From DATATJ01 sp963789075 (lineage in GTDB: Bacteria > Acidobacteriota > Vicinamibacteria > Vicinamibacterales > CAVVIG01), in assembly GCA_963789075.1 (NCBI GenBank), contig CAWBJQ010000006.1:124001-188000 (forward strand): a DNA stretch of 64,000 nucleotides. Reading direction: 5' to 3'. Position numbers and translations under genes: made by a program. Position 1 is the first letter of the stretch. Each line of letters opens with the position of its first letter. Shown in pieces: positions 39,080 to 48,453 of the stretch. A model generated the notes under the pieces. It worked only from the letters and a program-made list of their open reading frames with translations, was not told where the DNA came from and searched no databases.

Positions 39080-40252
39080 ATGAGGCGCACTCTTTTGTAT
39101 CGGTATAGCGGATGTCTGTTGGCGGCGTTCGCCGCCGCCGGGTCCGTCGCGTTTCGTGCGGATACGCGCGCGATGCGGAGCGACCAGTCGACCGTGAAGC
39201 CATTCATGGCTGGCGGCCTGCGTTCATTTGAAATTGTTCCCCTCGAGACCGTTTCGGAGACCTCATCGAACGCCAGCATCGGCGATCTCAACGGTGATGG
39301 GCATCCGGATATCGTCTTGGTCAAGGGACGTCATTGGCAGGTCACGAGCCGGATTTTGTTCGGCGACGGCACCGGCCGCTTCACGCCAGGGCCAGCACTC
39401 CCGAGCAAAGCCACCAAGAGCTACTCGGCATCTCTGGCGGACATGACCAAGAGCGGCCACCTGGATATGGTGCTGAGCGACGACGAGCCGGATCCGAAGT
39501 TGGTCCTGCTCAACGACGGCAAGGGACATTTCACCATTGGCGGCAGCTACGGCGATCCCAAGTGGTCGACCAGAAACGCCGCCGTTGGGGACTTGAACGG
39601 TGACGGCTATCCAGACATCGCAGTGGCCAATCGGGGAATGACGAGCTATGTCTGCTTCAACGATGGCAAGCTCCATTTCGACTGCCGTCCGTTGGAAGGG
39701 TCGCCCAGCGCCGCGACGGTGGCGATTGCCGACATCAACGGCGACGGAGCGAACGACGTCATGTATGCCTGCCGCGATGCGTGTCAAAGCGTCGTGTATT
39801 TCAATGACGGGAAAGGTCACTTCGCTCGCAGAGAACCGTGGGGGCCGCCGAAGTCATCCATCCGCGCGATGGCGGTCGCCGACTTCGATGGCGAGAACCT
39901 GGATATCGCCGCGTGCCCCGAGCGGCTGGGGTGCTTTGTATACTTCAACGACGGCAACGGCGTCTTCCAACACGGAATTCAATTTCAGGCGCCAAAGGCA
40001 GTGCCGTATTCGATGATCGCCGCCGATCTGAATGGCGATCACCGACCGGAGATCCTTGTGGGCTACGTCAAGGCTCCGGGAGTGATCTATTTCAACGATG
40101 GGACAGGAAAGAAGTATCAGCCGCTGGCGTTCGGCGACGGCAAGGGGTCGATATACGGCATGGCGGCCGGCGATCTGAATGGCGACGAATGGCCGGACAT
40201 CGTCGTTGCGCGATCTGATGCGCCTTGCTTTGATTGCGAGGGCGGGTCATGA
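39080..40252 (+). CDS. FG-GAP/VCBS-repeat secreted protein, 3' end probably replaced
   Basis: This protein of 390 residues has a signal peptide (LLAAFAAAGSVAF) and about seven FG-GAP/VCBS-type beta-propeller repeats. Each repeat has calcium-binding loops such as IGDLNGDGHPDIVLV, VGDLNGDGYPDIAVA, IADINGDGANDVMYA and AGDLNGDEWPDIVVA. The last repeat runs into CFDCEGGS and stops. At that point a different gene remnant (alpha/beta hydrolase) begins in another frame, so the original last strand was probably lost. Its base composition is slightly lower in G+C than the neighbours. It is likely a surface or periplasmic binding propeller; the partner is unknown. Confidence 0.75.
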   Translation: MRRTLLYRYSGCLLAAFAAAGSVAFRADTRAMRSDQSTVKPFMAGGLRSFEIVPLETVSETSSNASIGDLNGDGHPDIVLVKGRHWQVTSRILFGDGTGRFTPGPALPSKATKSYSASLADMTKSGHLDMVLSDDEPDPKLVLLNDGKGHFTIGGSYGDPKWSTRNAAVGDLNGDGYPDIAVANRGMTSYVCFNDGKLHFDCRPLEGSPSAATVAIADINGDGANDVMYACRDACQSVVYFNDGKGHFARREPWGPPKSSIRAMAVADFDGENLDIAACPERLGCFVYFNDGNGVFQHGIQFQAPKAVPYSMIAADLNGDHRPEILVGYVKAPGVIYFNDGTGKKYQPLAFGDGKGSIYGMAAGDLNGDEWPDIVVARSDAPCFDCEGGS

Positions 40253-40441
40253 TCAGACGCCTGCTCTGAACGAAGCTCTTGACCGTTTTCTGGCTGAAGC
40301 ATTGAGGTGCAATCTGGCCGTCACCTGCGTGAACCATGCGTCGGCGCCTCACGCGTTCGACTTGTTTGATGACAGCGACACCTCGCGCGAGATCATGCTA
40401 GACAGACGCTCGCGTTCTTGCAGTTTGGACTCCGCTCGTAG
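40218..40441 (+). pseudogene. 3' remnant of an alpha/beta-hydrolase (dienelactone-hydrolase-like) gene
   Basis: From 40218 the frame reads MRLALIARAGHDQTPALNEA, then AVTCVNHASAPHAFDLFDDS and DTSREIM. These are the C-terminal Asp and His motif regions of a dienelactone-hydrolase-like fold (PHAFDLF...SREI). One extra base near 40410 shifts the frame; after it QTLAFLQFGLRS ends at TAG 40439-40441, again typical of the family end. The N-terminal two thirds, with the nucleophile, are missing. The remnant overlaps the end of the FG-GAP gene, which suggests a deletion joined the two. Confidence 0.6.
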
Positions 40442-40626
40442 ACGCAAAACACCGTGTTCAAACGAAGCGTGACGCGATAGCCGGAGTCCTGTCGATCAGG
40501 TGACGAGTATTCGGCCGTAACATGTTTTCCGAGTGAGATAACCGAGGCCTGCGCCCGGCCGTTCCATCCGCCGACTCGTCACCGGCTCCGGTCGGCGGTA
40601 ACATCGATCGGGGCTGGCGAGACCAG
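40442..40626. other. Intergenic region, nothing recognised
   Basis: No convincing ORF, repeat or promoter was seen between the hydrolase remnant and the membrane-protein gene. Confidence 0.5.
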
Positions 40627-41167
40627 ATGACATATCTCGATTCGGCGGTGTTGAATTTCACGGAACGGATGTGTCGCCGATTCCAGACGTGGACCGGCCG
40701 CACGAACGTGTGGCTCGCGTTCCAGCTCACCAACCTGAGCATCGTGGTCTACTTCATCTGGGTCGCCAACCTCTACTGGCTGAGCGGAGACGCGGTGGTC
40801 CGCGACGTTCGTCGCGCTGTTCTGCGGCGGCGTGTTCTTCGCGCTGACGCGGACGATCTTCAGGACGCCGATCGAAGCGTCTGAGATCGAGGCCTATCGG
40901 CGCGTCGCCAAGGGCCTCAGAAATCCCCGTCGCATCCGTGACGCGCAGCTGCGGATCGCGTTTCTCACGTTGTCGATCGTGCTGTCGTATCCGCTCTGGT
41001 TCGCGTACATCACCTTGCACGTCCGCTTCGTCCTGCTGACCGAAGCGCTGATCATTCTGACGACGGTGATCCTGTATCTGCTCGCGTGCGATCCGTTGCC
41101 GCCATGTACGAGCCGGGTGAGAGTGTGGCTTCGCGAGCTGGTTCCGGCGCGCAACGTGAACGCGTGA
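40627..41167 (+). CDS. Four-helix membrane protein of unknown function, one frame break
   Basis: With one extra G near 40798 removed the gene encodes about 179 residues. The start is MTYLDSAVLNFTERMCRRFQ. Four hydrophobic segments follow: NLSIVVYFIWVANLYWL, the segment after the break, LRIAFLTLSIVLSYPLWFAY and FVLLTEALIILTTVILYLLA. The helices are separated by a basic loop (RNPRRIRDAQLR). I recognise no family. It sits in the accessory stretch between the FG-GAP gene and the broken Fic gene. Confidence 0.6.
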
Positions 41168-41228
41168 CTTCCCCGAAGCGGTGCCAACGCTGTTCGGAGA
41201 TTCCGGCTTCGATGGTGACGAGGCTGTG

Positions 41229-42386
41229 TCAGCGCAGCGGAGCGGAGGTGCGACGGTCATACGCGACACGCGATTTCGAGCGAAATCCAGTCGACTCGCG
41301 GACGAGGCCGACGCTCATGAGCGACGTCATCCACTTCGCCGACGTAGGAAATGACAAGCACGAGTTCGCCGCAAGACTTGGCTCAACGCGATGGCCGGGC
41401 GCTCGTGCAACGATTGCAACATCCGGAGCATCGTCGCAGCCCCACGGCGAGCGGCATGCACCCGCGACAGACATCCTGGCGTGTGAACAGCGCAACGAGC
41501 CACATGCGCTGTGTCGACAGGCGCTCGTTGCCGAGGCGGCGACGCGCCTCAGGACAGAAGTCGAGCCGACTCGTCCCAGTCGCACGTGCAACGTCGCCGA
41601 CTGACGGCCGGTCGCTCGTCATCGGTGCTGCTAGAAATACAGACTCAGATAGCATGCAAGGGCTACTGGAGAACGCCGGCGATCGTGCAGCAGCGACGGT
41701 ATCAGCACTGGCGATGCGACCGTTTCCGTCCAGGAACGGGCGAATCGTTTCGACCTGTACGTGCGCCAACGCTGCCATCACCAACACCGGGTACGGCGCG
41801 TTCTGCTCGTGAAATGTGCGTTCGAGCGCGGACATGACTTCGTCGACCACCGTGGGCGGCGGCGGCACGAAGTGCGCGTTGCCCGATATGGTACCGCCAA
41901 TCAAGTTCTGCGACCGTCTGAACTCCCCCGGCTGCTTCTCGCTTCCGCGTCCGCGCGCGAGCAACTGCTCGTGCATCTCGCGAATGAGTCGATTCGATAT
42001 CGGGAAGCCGCCGCGGAGCCGGGCCATGCCATGTTCCAGCGCCGCGACGTAGTTCGACACCTCCACCACGTCGTCGAACGGCACCCCAGGCGCTTCTTCA
42101 ATTTCGAACAGCAGGAGATCGGACAGCGAGGATTGCGTACCTCGATCTGCGAGGAGAGCACGGCCTCACGGCGCACGTACGCGTAGAGGAAGAGTTGCGG
42201 GTCCGGAAGGAGCGTCGTGATGCTGTCGAGGCGGCCGAGGGCCAGGGTCGCTTTTTCCAGAAGCCTTTGGCGGCTACCGCTCAGGTCGAGAGGCGGCTGT
42301 GGGGGCAACGGTTTTGGGATGAACGCGCGGACATCCTCTCCTCCAACACGCGTCGCCTCGAATCGGCCGGTGATGCCTCGCTCCAT
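41229..42386 (-). pseudogene. Broken Fic-domain protein gene
   Basis: Fic proteins transfer AMP or similar groups onto target proteins. The N-terminal part (MERGITGRFEATRVGGEDVR, LYAYVRREAVLSSQIE) and, after a frame change near 42115, the core (PFDDVVEVSNYVAALEHGMA, NLIGGTISGNAHFVPPPPTV, IRPFLDGNGRI) are well preserved. The first His of the usual HPFxxGNGR motif is Arg here. Directly after GNGRI the frame is lost. The following helix (VLIPSLLHDRR...LSLYF) is in another frame and reaches a stop. The winged-helix end (VRESTGFRSKSRVAYDR) is in a third frame. Repeated small losses in the 3' half look like true decay, not a single error. The upstream region is A+T-rich. Confidence 0.75.
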
Positions 42387-42534
42387 GAACGTGTTTTGCT
42401 TTGCTTAAATAAGCCAATCGTCTATTTAAAGATTCGTGGCTTTACTTTAACATGCCTGGTCAAATAGAACCCGTCTCGCGAGCGGAGCGCCGCTATGACT
42501 GCAGGGCATCTGTCCAGCCATGGTCCCCACACGA

Positions 42535-43095
42535 TCACGCCAATGAACTGATGCGCTTGGACTTAGTGATTGGCTGGCACGGAGGGATCGAATGCGCGAG
42601 GGTGAGCCCGTATGCCGTCTTCAAATCGATAATCTCGCCGGCCGCGACCATCGCGCGGGCTTCCGCCACGGTGAACGTCTGCGTCCGGATGTCCTCGTCA
42701 TCGTCCGGCTTGTGCGGCGAATCGGCCGGCGGCTGACGGAGATCGGAGACGCGGAAGAAGATCAGCTCTTCGTCGCAGAAGCCAGGCGTGGGATAGAAGC
42801 TGGCCAGCCGCTCGATCCGGCCGGGGCGCAGCGCGATCTCTTCCTCGCACTCGCGCGCCGCCGCCGCCTCCGCCGCCTCGCCCGGCTCGACGCTGCCGGC
42901 CGGCAGTTCCCAGATTTCCCGCGCGAGGCTGTGGCGATACTGCCGGATGAGGACGACGTGCGCGGAGTCGAGCAGCGGAATCAACACGACTGACGGTGGA
43001 TGGCGGACGATGGCCATCTCATGGGCCTTGCCGTTGGGCAACGTGACGCGATCGACCTCGACGGAAAACACGCGTCCTTTGTAAATGATGCTCAT
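42535..43095 (-). CDS. NUDIX hydrolase, ADP-ribose pyrophosphatase type
   Basis: This 186-residue enzyme likely cleaves ADP-ribose or a related nucleoside diphosphate. The start is MSIIYKGRVFSVEVDRVTLP and the hydrophobic strand is VVLIPLLDSAHVVLIRQYRH. The Nudix box GSVEPGEAAEAAAARECEEE keeps Gly, Glu, Arg-Glu and the two Glu. A typical ADPRase region FYPTPGFCDEELIFFRVSDL follows. It precedes the rluD-lgt-lspA-ileS run on the same strand but is separated from rluD by a short repeat-like sequence. Confidence 0.9.
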   Translation of the reverse strand: MSIIYKGRVFSVEVDRVTLPNGKAHEMAIVRHPPSVVLIPLLDSAHVVLIRQYRHSLAREIWELPAGSVEPGEAAEAAAARECEEEIALRPGRIERLASFYPTPGFCDEELIFFRVSDLRQPPADSPHKPDDDEDIRTQTFTVAEARAMVAAGEIIDLKTAYGLTLAHSIPPCQPITKSKRISSLA

Positions 43096-43164
43096 GATTG
43101 TTCGACAGTCCGGGCGGCCGCCTGCGCGCCTGGCGCTCCGGCGAGCCTAGCCGCTAGCCGTGGC

Positions 43165-43196
43165 GAACGCTGGACACACAGGTCCGCCCCTACACC
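43165..43196. repeat. REP-like 'ggacacacaggtccgcccctacac' sequence
   Basis: The sequence ggacacacaggtccgcccctacac lies between rluD and the nudix gene and covers the end of rluD. The tip gtaggggcggacc read on minus resembles the gtaggccgggtc tip near ridA. Confidence 0.45.
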
Positions 43197-44137
43197 TCTG
43201 TGTCAACCGGTCCGCGCAGGTCGTCGACGACGCGCTGGAGATCGGCCGGCAGCGCGCTGAAGAACTCCATGCGCCGCGCGTCGGCCGGATGCTTGAAGAC
43301 GAGATGCGCCGCGTGGAGAAACGGCCGATCGAGATGCGTGACCGCGCGCATGTCGCCCGGCACGCGGCGGTGGACGCCGCCGTACAGCGGATCGCCGACG
43401 ATGGGGTGACCGATCGCGCTCAAGTGAACACGGATCTGGTGTGTCCGGCCCGTGTGAATGGCGACCTGCACGAGCGTCAGCGCCTTCAGATGTTCGGCGC
43501 GCACGATGCGGGTAACCGCTTCGCGGCTGCGCCGGGAGCGGGCGGACATCTTCTTTCGGTTGGACGGATCCCGCCCGATTGGCGCGTCGATGCGCCGGCC
43601 TGCCGTCACCAGTCCCCACACGAGCGCCAGATACTCCTTCTCGACCTCGCGATCCTGAAATTGCCGCGCGAGCTCGACGTGCGCCGCGTCGTGTTTGGCG
43701 ACGACCATCAGCCCCGACGTCCCGCGATCGAGCCGGTGCACGATGCCTGGCCGCTTCTCGCCGCCGATGCCGCTCAGGTCGTCCACGTGATGCAGCAGCG
43801 CATTCACCAGTGTGCCGGTCGCATGGCCCGCCGCCGGGTGCACCACCATCCCGGCCGGTTTGTCGATGACGATCACGTCGGCGTCCTGGTAGACGATCGG
43901 CAGCGGCAGCGCTTCGGGCTGCGGCACCGCCTCGGTTGGCTCCGGCGCCTCGACCGTGATTTCCTGCCCCACCTTCACCGGTTGGTTCGACTTCGCTTCG
44001 TGCCCCGCGACGCGGACGTGACCGTCTTTGATCAGCCGCTGCACGTGCGAGCGCGACACGCCGCCGAGCATCGAGACGACGAACTGGTCGAGCCGCTCGC
44101 CCGCGTGGTCGTCGGGGACTGTCAGAACTCTTTGCAT
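43190..44137 (-). CDS. rluD: 23S rRNA pseudouridine synthase, RluD type
   Basis: RluD makes pseudouridines in helix 69 of 23S rRNA. The 315 residues have an N-terminal S4 domain (ERLDQFVVSMLGGVSRSHVQ, GHVRVAGHEAK). The catalytic domain has the nucleophile Asp in GIVHRLDRGTSGLMVVAK, then VEKEYLALVWG, HTGRTHQIRVHLSAIGHPIV and GDPLYGG. It follows ileS-lspA-lgt, the usual neighbourhood of rluD. A palindromic repeat directly abuts its start codon. Confidence 0.94.
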   Translation of the reverse strand: MQRVLTVPDDHAGERLDQFVVSMLGGVSRSHVQRLIKDGHVRVAGHEAKSNQPVKVGQEITVEAPEPTEAVPQPEALPLPIVYQDADVIVIDKPAGMVVHPAAGHATGTLVNALLHHVDDLSGIGGEKRPGIVHRLDRGTSGLMVVAKHDAAHVELARQFQDREVEKEYLALVWGLVTAGRRIDAPIGRDPSNRKKMSARSRRSREAVTRIVRAEHLKALTLVQVAIHTGRTHQIRVHLSAIGHPIVGDPLYGGVHRRVPGDMRAVTHLDRPFLHAAHLVFKHPADARRMEFFSALPADLQRVVDDLRGPVDTEV

Positions 44138-44221
44138 CTGGTTATTTGATCATCTCGTTATCTGGTCACTTTATTGATCACTGAACATGACCAAATAACC
44201 AGATGACCAGATTATCAAATG
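44138..44221. repeat. Palindromic 'gttatttgatcatctggtca' word repeat
   Basis: The left arm catctggttatttgatcatc...tctggtca (44135-44168) and the right arm tgaccaaataaccagatgac...attatcaaatg (44188-44221) are inverted partners. It fills the whole space between lgt and rluD and is strongly A+T-rich compared with the genes. Confidence 0.8.
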
Positions 44222-44228
44222 GTGAGGG

Positions 44229-45035
44229 TCAGGCGGCCTTGCGCCGCTTGCGGTCGGGAACCGGTGTCTGAACCCGGCGCGCGAGATACGCGAGCATCAC
44301 AATCGCGAGCGGCGCGAGCAGCACCGAGATGAACTGCGACGTCGACAGGACGCCGATATTGCCGCGCTCGTCCCCGCGGAAGAACTCGATGATGAATCGC
44401 GAGATCGCGTACAGCAGCATGTAGAGCCAGAACGTGCGGCCAGCGAACGGCTTGCCTTTGCGCTCGGTCCAGAGCAGCACCATCAGGATGATGAGCTCCG
44501 CGCCCGCTTCGTACAGCTGCGTGGGGTGCAGCGGCACGCCGAGCGGCGTCCCGACATTGGCGGCCGCGAACGGATCGGTGAACGTGATCCCCCACGGCTT
44601 GGTCGTCGGCTTTCCGTAGCAGCATCCGGCGAACAGGCAGCCGAAGCGCCCAATCACGTGGCCCAGCGCGATGCCCGGCGCAAACACGTCGCACGTCGTC
44701 CAGAGCGGGAGCTTGACCTTGCGGATGTACCACAACGCCACGGCGACCGCGAGAATCAGCCCGCCGTAGAAAACGCCGCCCGATCGCGCGAGCGTCAGCA
44801 GTTCCCGCGGATCGCTCAGGAACGTACGGTAGTCGGTGACGAGCAGCAGCAGCTTCGCACCGATGAGCGCGCTGATGATGATGTAGATCCCGAGGTCGAG
44901 CACCCGGGCATCGTCGAGCCCGCGCGCTTTGGCGCGCACCATCGCGAGCTTCAAGCCGAGCAGGTAGGCCGCGGCGAGCAGGATCCCGTACGTGTAGACG
45001 GTGATCGGTCCGAGCTCAAGCAGTCTTGGATACAT
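44229..45035 (-). CDS. lgt: Prolipoprotein diacylglyceryl transferase
   Basis: Lgt attaches diacylglycerol to the lipobox Cys of prolipoproteins in the inner membrane. The 268-residue polytopic protein has the Lgt signature GHVIGRFGCLFAGCCYG and the His/Arg region PLHPTQLYEAGAELI. It ends with YMLLYAISRFIIEFFRGDER. I chose ATG at complement 45033-45035 (MYPRLLELGPITVYTYG), which still overlaps lspA by 20 bp; a start four codons earlier is possible. Its substrates in this window include the HEAT/cyclophilin and TPR lipoproteins. Confidence 0.94.
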   Translation of the reverse strand: MYPRLLELGPITVYTYGILLAAAYLLGLKLAMVRAKARGLDDARVLDLGIYIIISALIGAKLLLLVTDYRTFLSDPRELLTLARSGGVFYGGLILAVAVALWYIRKVKLPLWTTCDVFAPGIALGHVIGRFGCLFAGCCYGKPTTKPWGITFTDPFAAANVGTPLGVPLHPTQLYEAGAELIILMVLLWTERKGKPFAGRTFWLYMLLYAISRFIIEFFRGDERGNIGVLSTSQFISVLLAPLAIVMLAYLARRVQTPVPDRKRRKAA

Positions 45036-45558
45036 GCGTCCCCACACCGAGCATATCGAGCATCATGATCGCCACGCCCACGGTAATCGCCGAGTCGGCG
45101 ACGTTGAACGCCCAAAAGTGATACGTCCGCCAGTAGACGTCCACGAAGTCGACGACCGACCCGACCGCGATCCGATCCAGTAGATTGCCCGCCGCGCCGC
45201 CGATGATCAGCGCCAGTCCGATGCGCGCCACCAGCTGATGGTGCGCCAGGCTGGCGGCGTAGAGGCCGACGCCGACGAGGGCCGCCATCGCGATCACCGC
45301 GATCACCACGGTCTTGAACGGGAAGTCCGCGCTATTGAGGATCCCGAACGCCGCACCCGTATTGCGCACGTGCGTGAAGTCGAGGAATCCGGGCAGCAGT
45401 GTCACGCTTTCGTGCAGCGGCAGCATTGCGCGTACGGCCGCCTTCGTCAGTTGGTCGACGAGGACGACGGCGAGCGGCAACCAGAGCTCGAGACGCCGCG
45501 CGGGCGCCGGCAAGTGATGACCGCCGGCGGACTCGGGTTCGATGACTGTATCGGTCAC
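45016..45558 (-). CDS. lspA: Lipoprotein signal peptidase (signal peptidase II)
   Basis: LspA cleaves the signal peptide after Lgt has acted. The 180 residues hold four helices and the two catalytic Asp regions: GGAAGNLLDRIAVGSVVDFV and AFNVADSAITVGVAI, plus HVRNTGAAFGIL. The start GTG lies one base after the ileS stop. The end overlaps lgt, so ileS, lspA and lgt are probably one transcript. Confidence 0.95.
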   Translation of the reverse strand: MTDTVIEPESAGGHHLPAPARRLELWLPLAVVLVDQLTKAAVRAMLPLHESVTLLPGFLDFTHVRNTGAAFGILNSADFPFKTVVIAVIAMAALVGVGLYAASLAHHQLVARIGLALIIGGAAGNLLDRIAVGSVVDFVDVYWRTYHFWAFNVADSAITVGVAIMMLDMLGVGTHVSKTA

Positions 45559-45559
45559 G

Positions 45560-48424
45560 TTATTGATTCACGGTTTCGGCCAGCGCCGCCTGGCAACGCT
45601 CGCACAACCCGGCGGTGGCGGGCTCGCTCGACACGGTTGGCACATAGCGCCAGCACCGCTCGCATTTCACGCCGCCGGCCCGCTCGATGATCACCTGCGG
45701 CTTCGCGTCGTCGTGCACCTCGACGTCGGCCGGCAAGCCGCGCAGCTCCACCTCGGAGACGATGAAGAGCATCGGCAGGTCGCGGGCGTACTGCTCGAGC
45801 AGCGGCAGCTCGGACTTGGCTGCCGACAGGACGACCTTTGCCTGCAGCGAGCTGCCGATCTCTTTGTTCTTGCGCAGCGGCTCGATTTCCGCCACCACCT
45901 GCTCGCGGATCGCCGCGAGCCGATCCCAGCGCGCCGTCAGCTCGGCATCGATGAGCATCAGCAGATCCGCCGACGAAGGAAAGACCGCCATGTGCACCGA
46001 CGGTTCGCGCTCGCCGGGGATGAACTGCCACAGCTCGTCTGCCGTGAACGACAGAATCGGCGCGGCCAGCCGCGTGAGGCCGTCGAGCATCAGGTACATC
46101 GCGGTCTGCGCCGACCGCCGCTCCCGAGACTTCGCGGCGAAGGTGTAGAGCCGATCCTTCGAGATGTCGTTGTACCGCGCGCTGAGATCGACGGTCGTGA
46201 ACGTATTCAGCGCCTGAAAAATGGCGCCGTAGTCGTACGCCTCGTACGCGTTGAGAATGCGCTGGCCCACCTCGCCGTACCGCGCGAGGATGTAGCGGTC
46301 GACCTCCTCGAGCTGCCCGTGGGGGACGCGGTCGGTGGCCGGCGTGAAGTCGTACAGGTTCGCCAGCAGGTAGCGCAGCGTGTTCCGGATCTTGCGATAC
46401 GCCTCGACGACCCGCGCGAGGATCTCCTTGCTGAGGCGCACTTCCTGCGTGTAGTCGCTCATCGACACCCACAGCCGGAGGATGTCGGCGCCGCTCTGTT
46501 TGATGATGTCCTGCGGCTCGATCGAGTTCCCGAGCGACTTGGACATCTTGCGCCCGTCTTCGGCGACGATGAAGCCGTGCGTCAGCACCTGGCGAAACGG
46601 CGCGCGTCCGCGCGTGCCGAGGCCGACGAGCAATGAGCTCTGAAACCAGCCGCGGTGCTGGTCGCTGCCTTCGAGATAGATGTCGGCCGGCCACGTCAGC
46701 TCGGGCCGCACCGACAGCACCGCCTCGTGGCTGGAGCCGGAGTCGAACCAGACGTCGAGAATGTTCATCTCGCGGTCGAAGGTCGTGCCGCCGCACGACG
46801 GACAGGTCAGGCCGTCGGGGATGAACTCCTCGGTCGGCCGTTCGTACCACGCGTCGGCGCCGTACTGATCGAATACCGCCGCGGTCCGTTCGACGAGGGC
46901 GGGCGTGGTGATCGCCTCGCCGCACGTGCGGCAATCGACCGCCGGGATCGGCACGCCCCACACGCGCTGCCGCGAAATGCACCAGTCGGGCCGCGTCGCC
47001 ACCATGTTCCGCATTCGGTCGTGGCCCCACGACGGGATCCACTTCACGTGGTTGTCGATCGCGTCGAGCGCCGCTTCGCGCAGCGTCCGCTCCTGCCCGT
47101 CGCGCCCCTTGTCCAGCCCGTCCCGTCCCTCAAGCCGTTCCCGCCCGTCGAGCGCAATGAACCACTGCGATGTGGCGAGGAAGATCACCGGATTGTGGCA
47201 GCGCCAGCAATGCGGATACTGATGCTTGAACGCCTGCCGATGCCAGAGGCGCCCGCGCTCCTTGAGCGCCTGTTCCACATGCGGGTTCGCATCGAACACA
47301 CGCTGACCACCGAACAGCTCGACCGTGTCGAAGAAGTGCCCTGCCGGTCCGATCGGCGCATAGATCTCCAACCCGTATTTCATGCCGGTGTTGAAGTCGT
47401 CGCCGCCATGTCCAGGCGCGGTGTGCACCACGCCCGTGCCGGCCTCGAGCGTGACGTAGTCCGCAAGCACGCCTTCCGACGCACGCGCGTACAGCGGATG
47501 CTGAAAGCGGATGTGTTCCAGCTCTGCGCCCTTCATGCGCGCCACCGGCGGACCGAATGTCCGCCCGCCGGCCTCGGCAACCTTGGCCGCGAGCGCTTCG
47601 GCGACGATGATCGCCCGGCCGTCCACGTCGTACGCCGCGTAGTCGAAGTCCGGATGGAACGCGATCGCCATGTTCGACGGAATCGTCCACGGCGTCGTCG
47701 TCCAGATGATCACCGAGATGTCGCGACCGGCGAGCGCCGGTACGCGCGCGGCGAGCTCCTGCCGGCTGTCGTTGGCGAGCGCGAACTCGACGTAGATCGA
47801 TGGCGACGTGTGATCTTCGTACTCGACTTCCGCTTCCGCGAGCGCCGTGCGGCAATGGATGCACCAGTGCACCGGCTTTTTGCCCTTATAGACGAGCCCC
47901 TGCTCGACGAACCGGCCGAACGCGCGCGCGATCGACGCCTGGTACTTGAAGTTCATCGTCAGATACGGATCGTCCCAGGTGCCGAGGATGCCGAGCCGCT
48001 GGAACTGCTCGCTCATCGTGCCGACAAATCGCCCGGCGTAGGCGCGGCACGCGCGGCAGAAATCGGCAACCGAGAGGTCGCGCTTCTTCGGCCCGAGCTC
48101 GCGGTCCACCTGCAACTCGATCGGCAGGCCGTGGCAGTCGTAGCCGACGACGTACGGGGCGTCGAAGCCGGCCATCGACCGCGATTTGACGACGAGCTCC
48201 TTCAAAATCTTGTTGAGCGCCGTCCCCATGTGGATGTTGCCGTTGGCGTAGGGCGGGCCGTCGTGCAGCACGAACTTCGGTGCCCCCTGCCGGCGGGCGC
48301 GAATCTTCCCGTAAAGGTCCATCTCCGCCCATCGGGCGAGCGCGAGCGGCTCGGCCGTCGGCAGATTCGCCTTCATGGGGAAGTCAGTGCGCGGCAGGTT
48401 GACGGTGTCTTTCCACTCGGGCAT
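45560..48424 (-). CDS. ileS: Isoleucyl-tRNA synthetase
   Basis: IleS charges tRNA-Ile and edits valine. The 954-residue class I enzyme has the HIGH-type motif PPYANGNIHMGTALNKILKE, CP1 editing domain segments (VIIWTTTPWTIPSNMAI, DYVTLEAGTGVVHTAPGHGG), and KMSKSLGNSIEP. The C-terminal zinc site is CERCWRYVP...LCERC. All these are intact in one frame. It is divergent from the M16 peptidase gene 29 bp away. Confidence 0.97.
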   Translation of the reverse strand: MPEWKDTVNLPRTDFPMKANLPTAEPLALARWAEMDLYGKIRARRQGAPKFVLHDGPPYANGNIHMGTALNKILKELVVKSRSMAGFDAPYVVGYDCHGLPIELQVDRELGPKKRDLSVADFCRACRAYAGRFVGTMSEQFQRLGILGTWDDPYLTMNFKYQASIARAFGRFVEQGLVYKGKKPVHWCIHCRTALAEAEVEYEDHTSPSIYVEFALANDSRQELAARVPALAGRDISVIIWTTTPWTIPSNMAIAFHPDFDYAAYDVDGRAIIVAEALAAKVAEAGGRTFGPPVARMKGAELEHIRFQHPLYARASEGVLADYVTLEAGTGVVHTAPGHGGDDFNTGMKYGLEIYAPIGPAGHFFDTVELFGGQRVFDANPHVEQALKERGRLWHRQAFKHQYPHCWRCHNPVIFLATSQWFIALDGRERLEGRDGLDKGRDGQERTLREAALDAIDNHVKWIPSWGHDRMRNMVATRPDWCISRQRVWGVPIPAVDCRTCGEAITTPALVERTAAVFDQYGADAWYERPTEEFIPDGLTCPSCGGTTFDREMNILDVWFDSGSSHEAVLSVRPELTWPADIYLEGSDQHRGWFQSSLLVGLGTRGRAPFRQVLTHGFIVAEDGRKMSKSLGNSIEPQDIIKQSGADILRLWVSMSDYTQEVRLSKEILARVVEAYRKIRNTLRYLLANLYDFTPATDRVPHGQLEEVDRYILARYGEVGQRILNAYEAYDYGAIFQALNTFTTVDLSARYNDISKDRLYTFAAKSRERRSAQTAMYLMLDGLTRLAAPILSFTADELWQFIPGEREPSVHMAVFPSSADLLMLIDAELTARWDRLAAIREQVVAEIEPLRKNKEIGSSLQAKVVLSAAKSELPLLEQYARDLPMLFIVSEVELRGLPADVEVHDDAKPQVIIERAGGVKCERCWRYVPTVSSEPATAGLCERCQAALAETVNQ

Positions 48425-48441
48425 GGGTATCCCACCGATTC

Positions 48442-48447
48442 TATAAT
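48442..48447 (+). promoter_or_regulatory. -10 box six bases before a start codon (leaderless candidate)
   Basis: TATAAT at 48442-48447 is followed by six bases and the ATG of the M16 gene. Transcription from this box would begin at or next to the A of the ATG. No convincing -35 was found. On the other strand the same region reads TATAGA and may serve ileS. Confidence 0.5.
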
Positions 48448-48453
48448 GATCTG

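Noticed and set aside
38890..42467. Mobile element or prophage in the accessory stretch
   Set aside because: No transposase, integrase, terminal repeats or phage genes were seen; the broken genes are better explained by small deletions.
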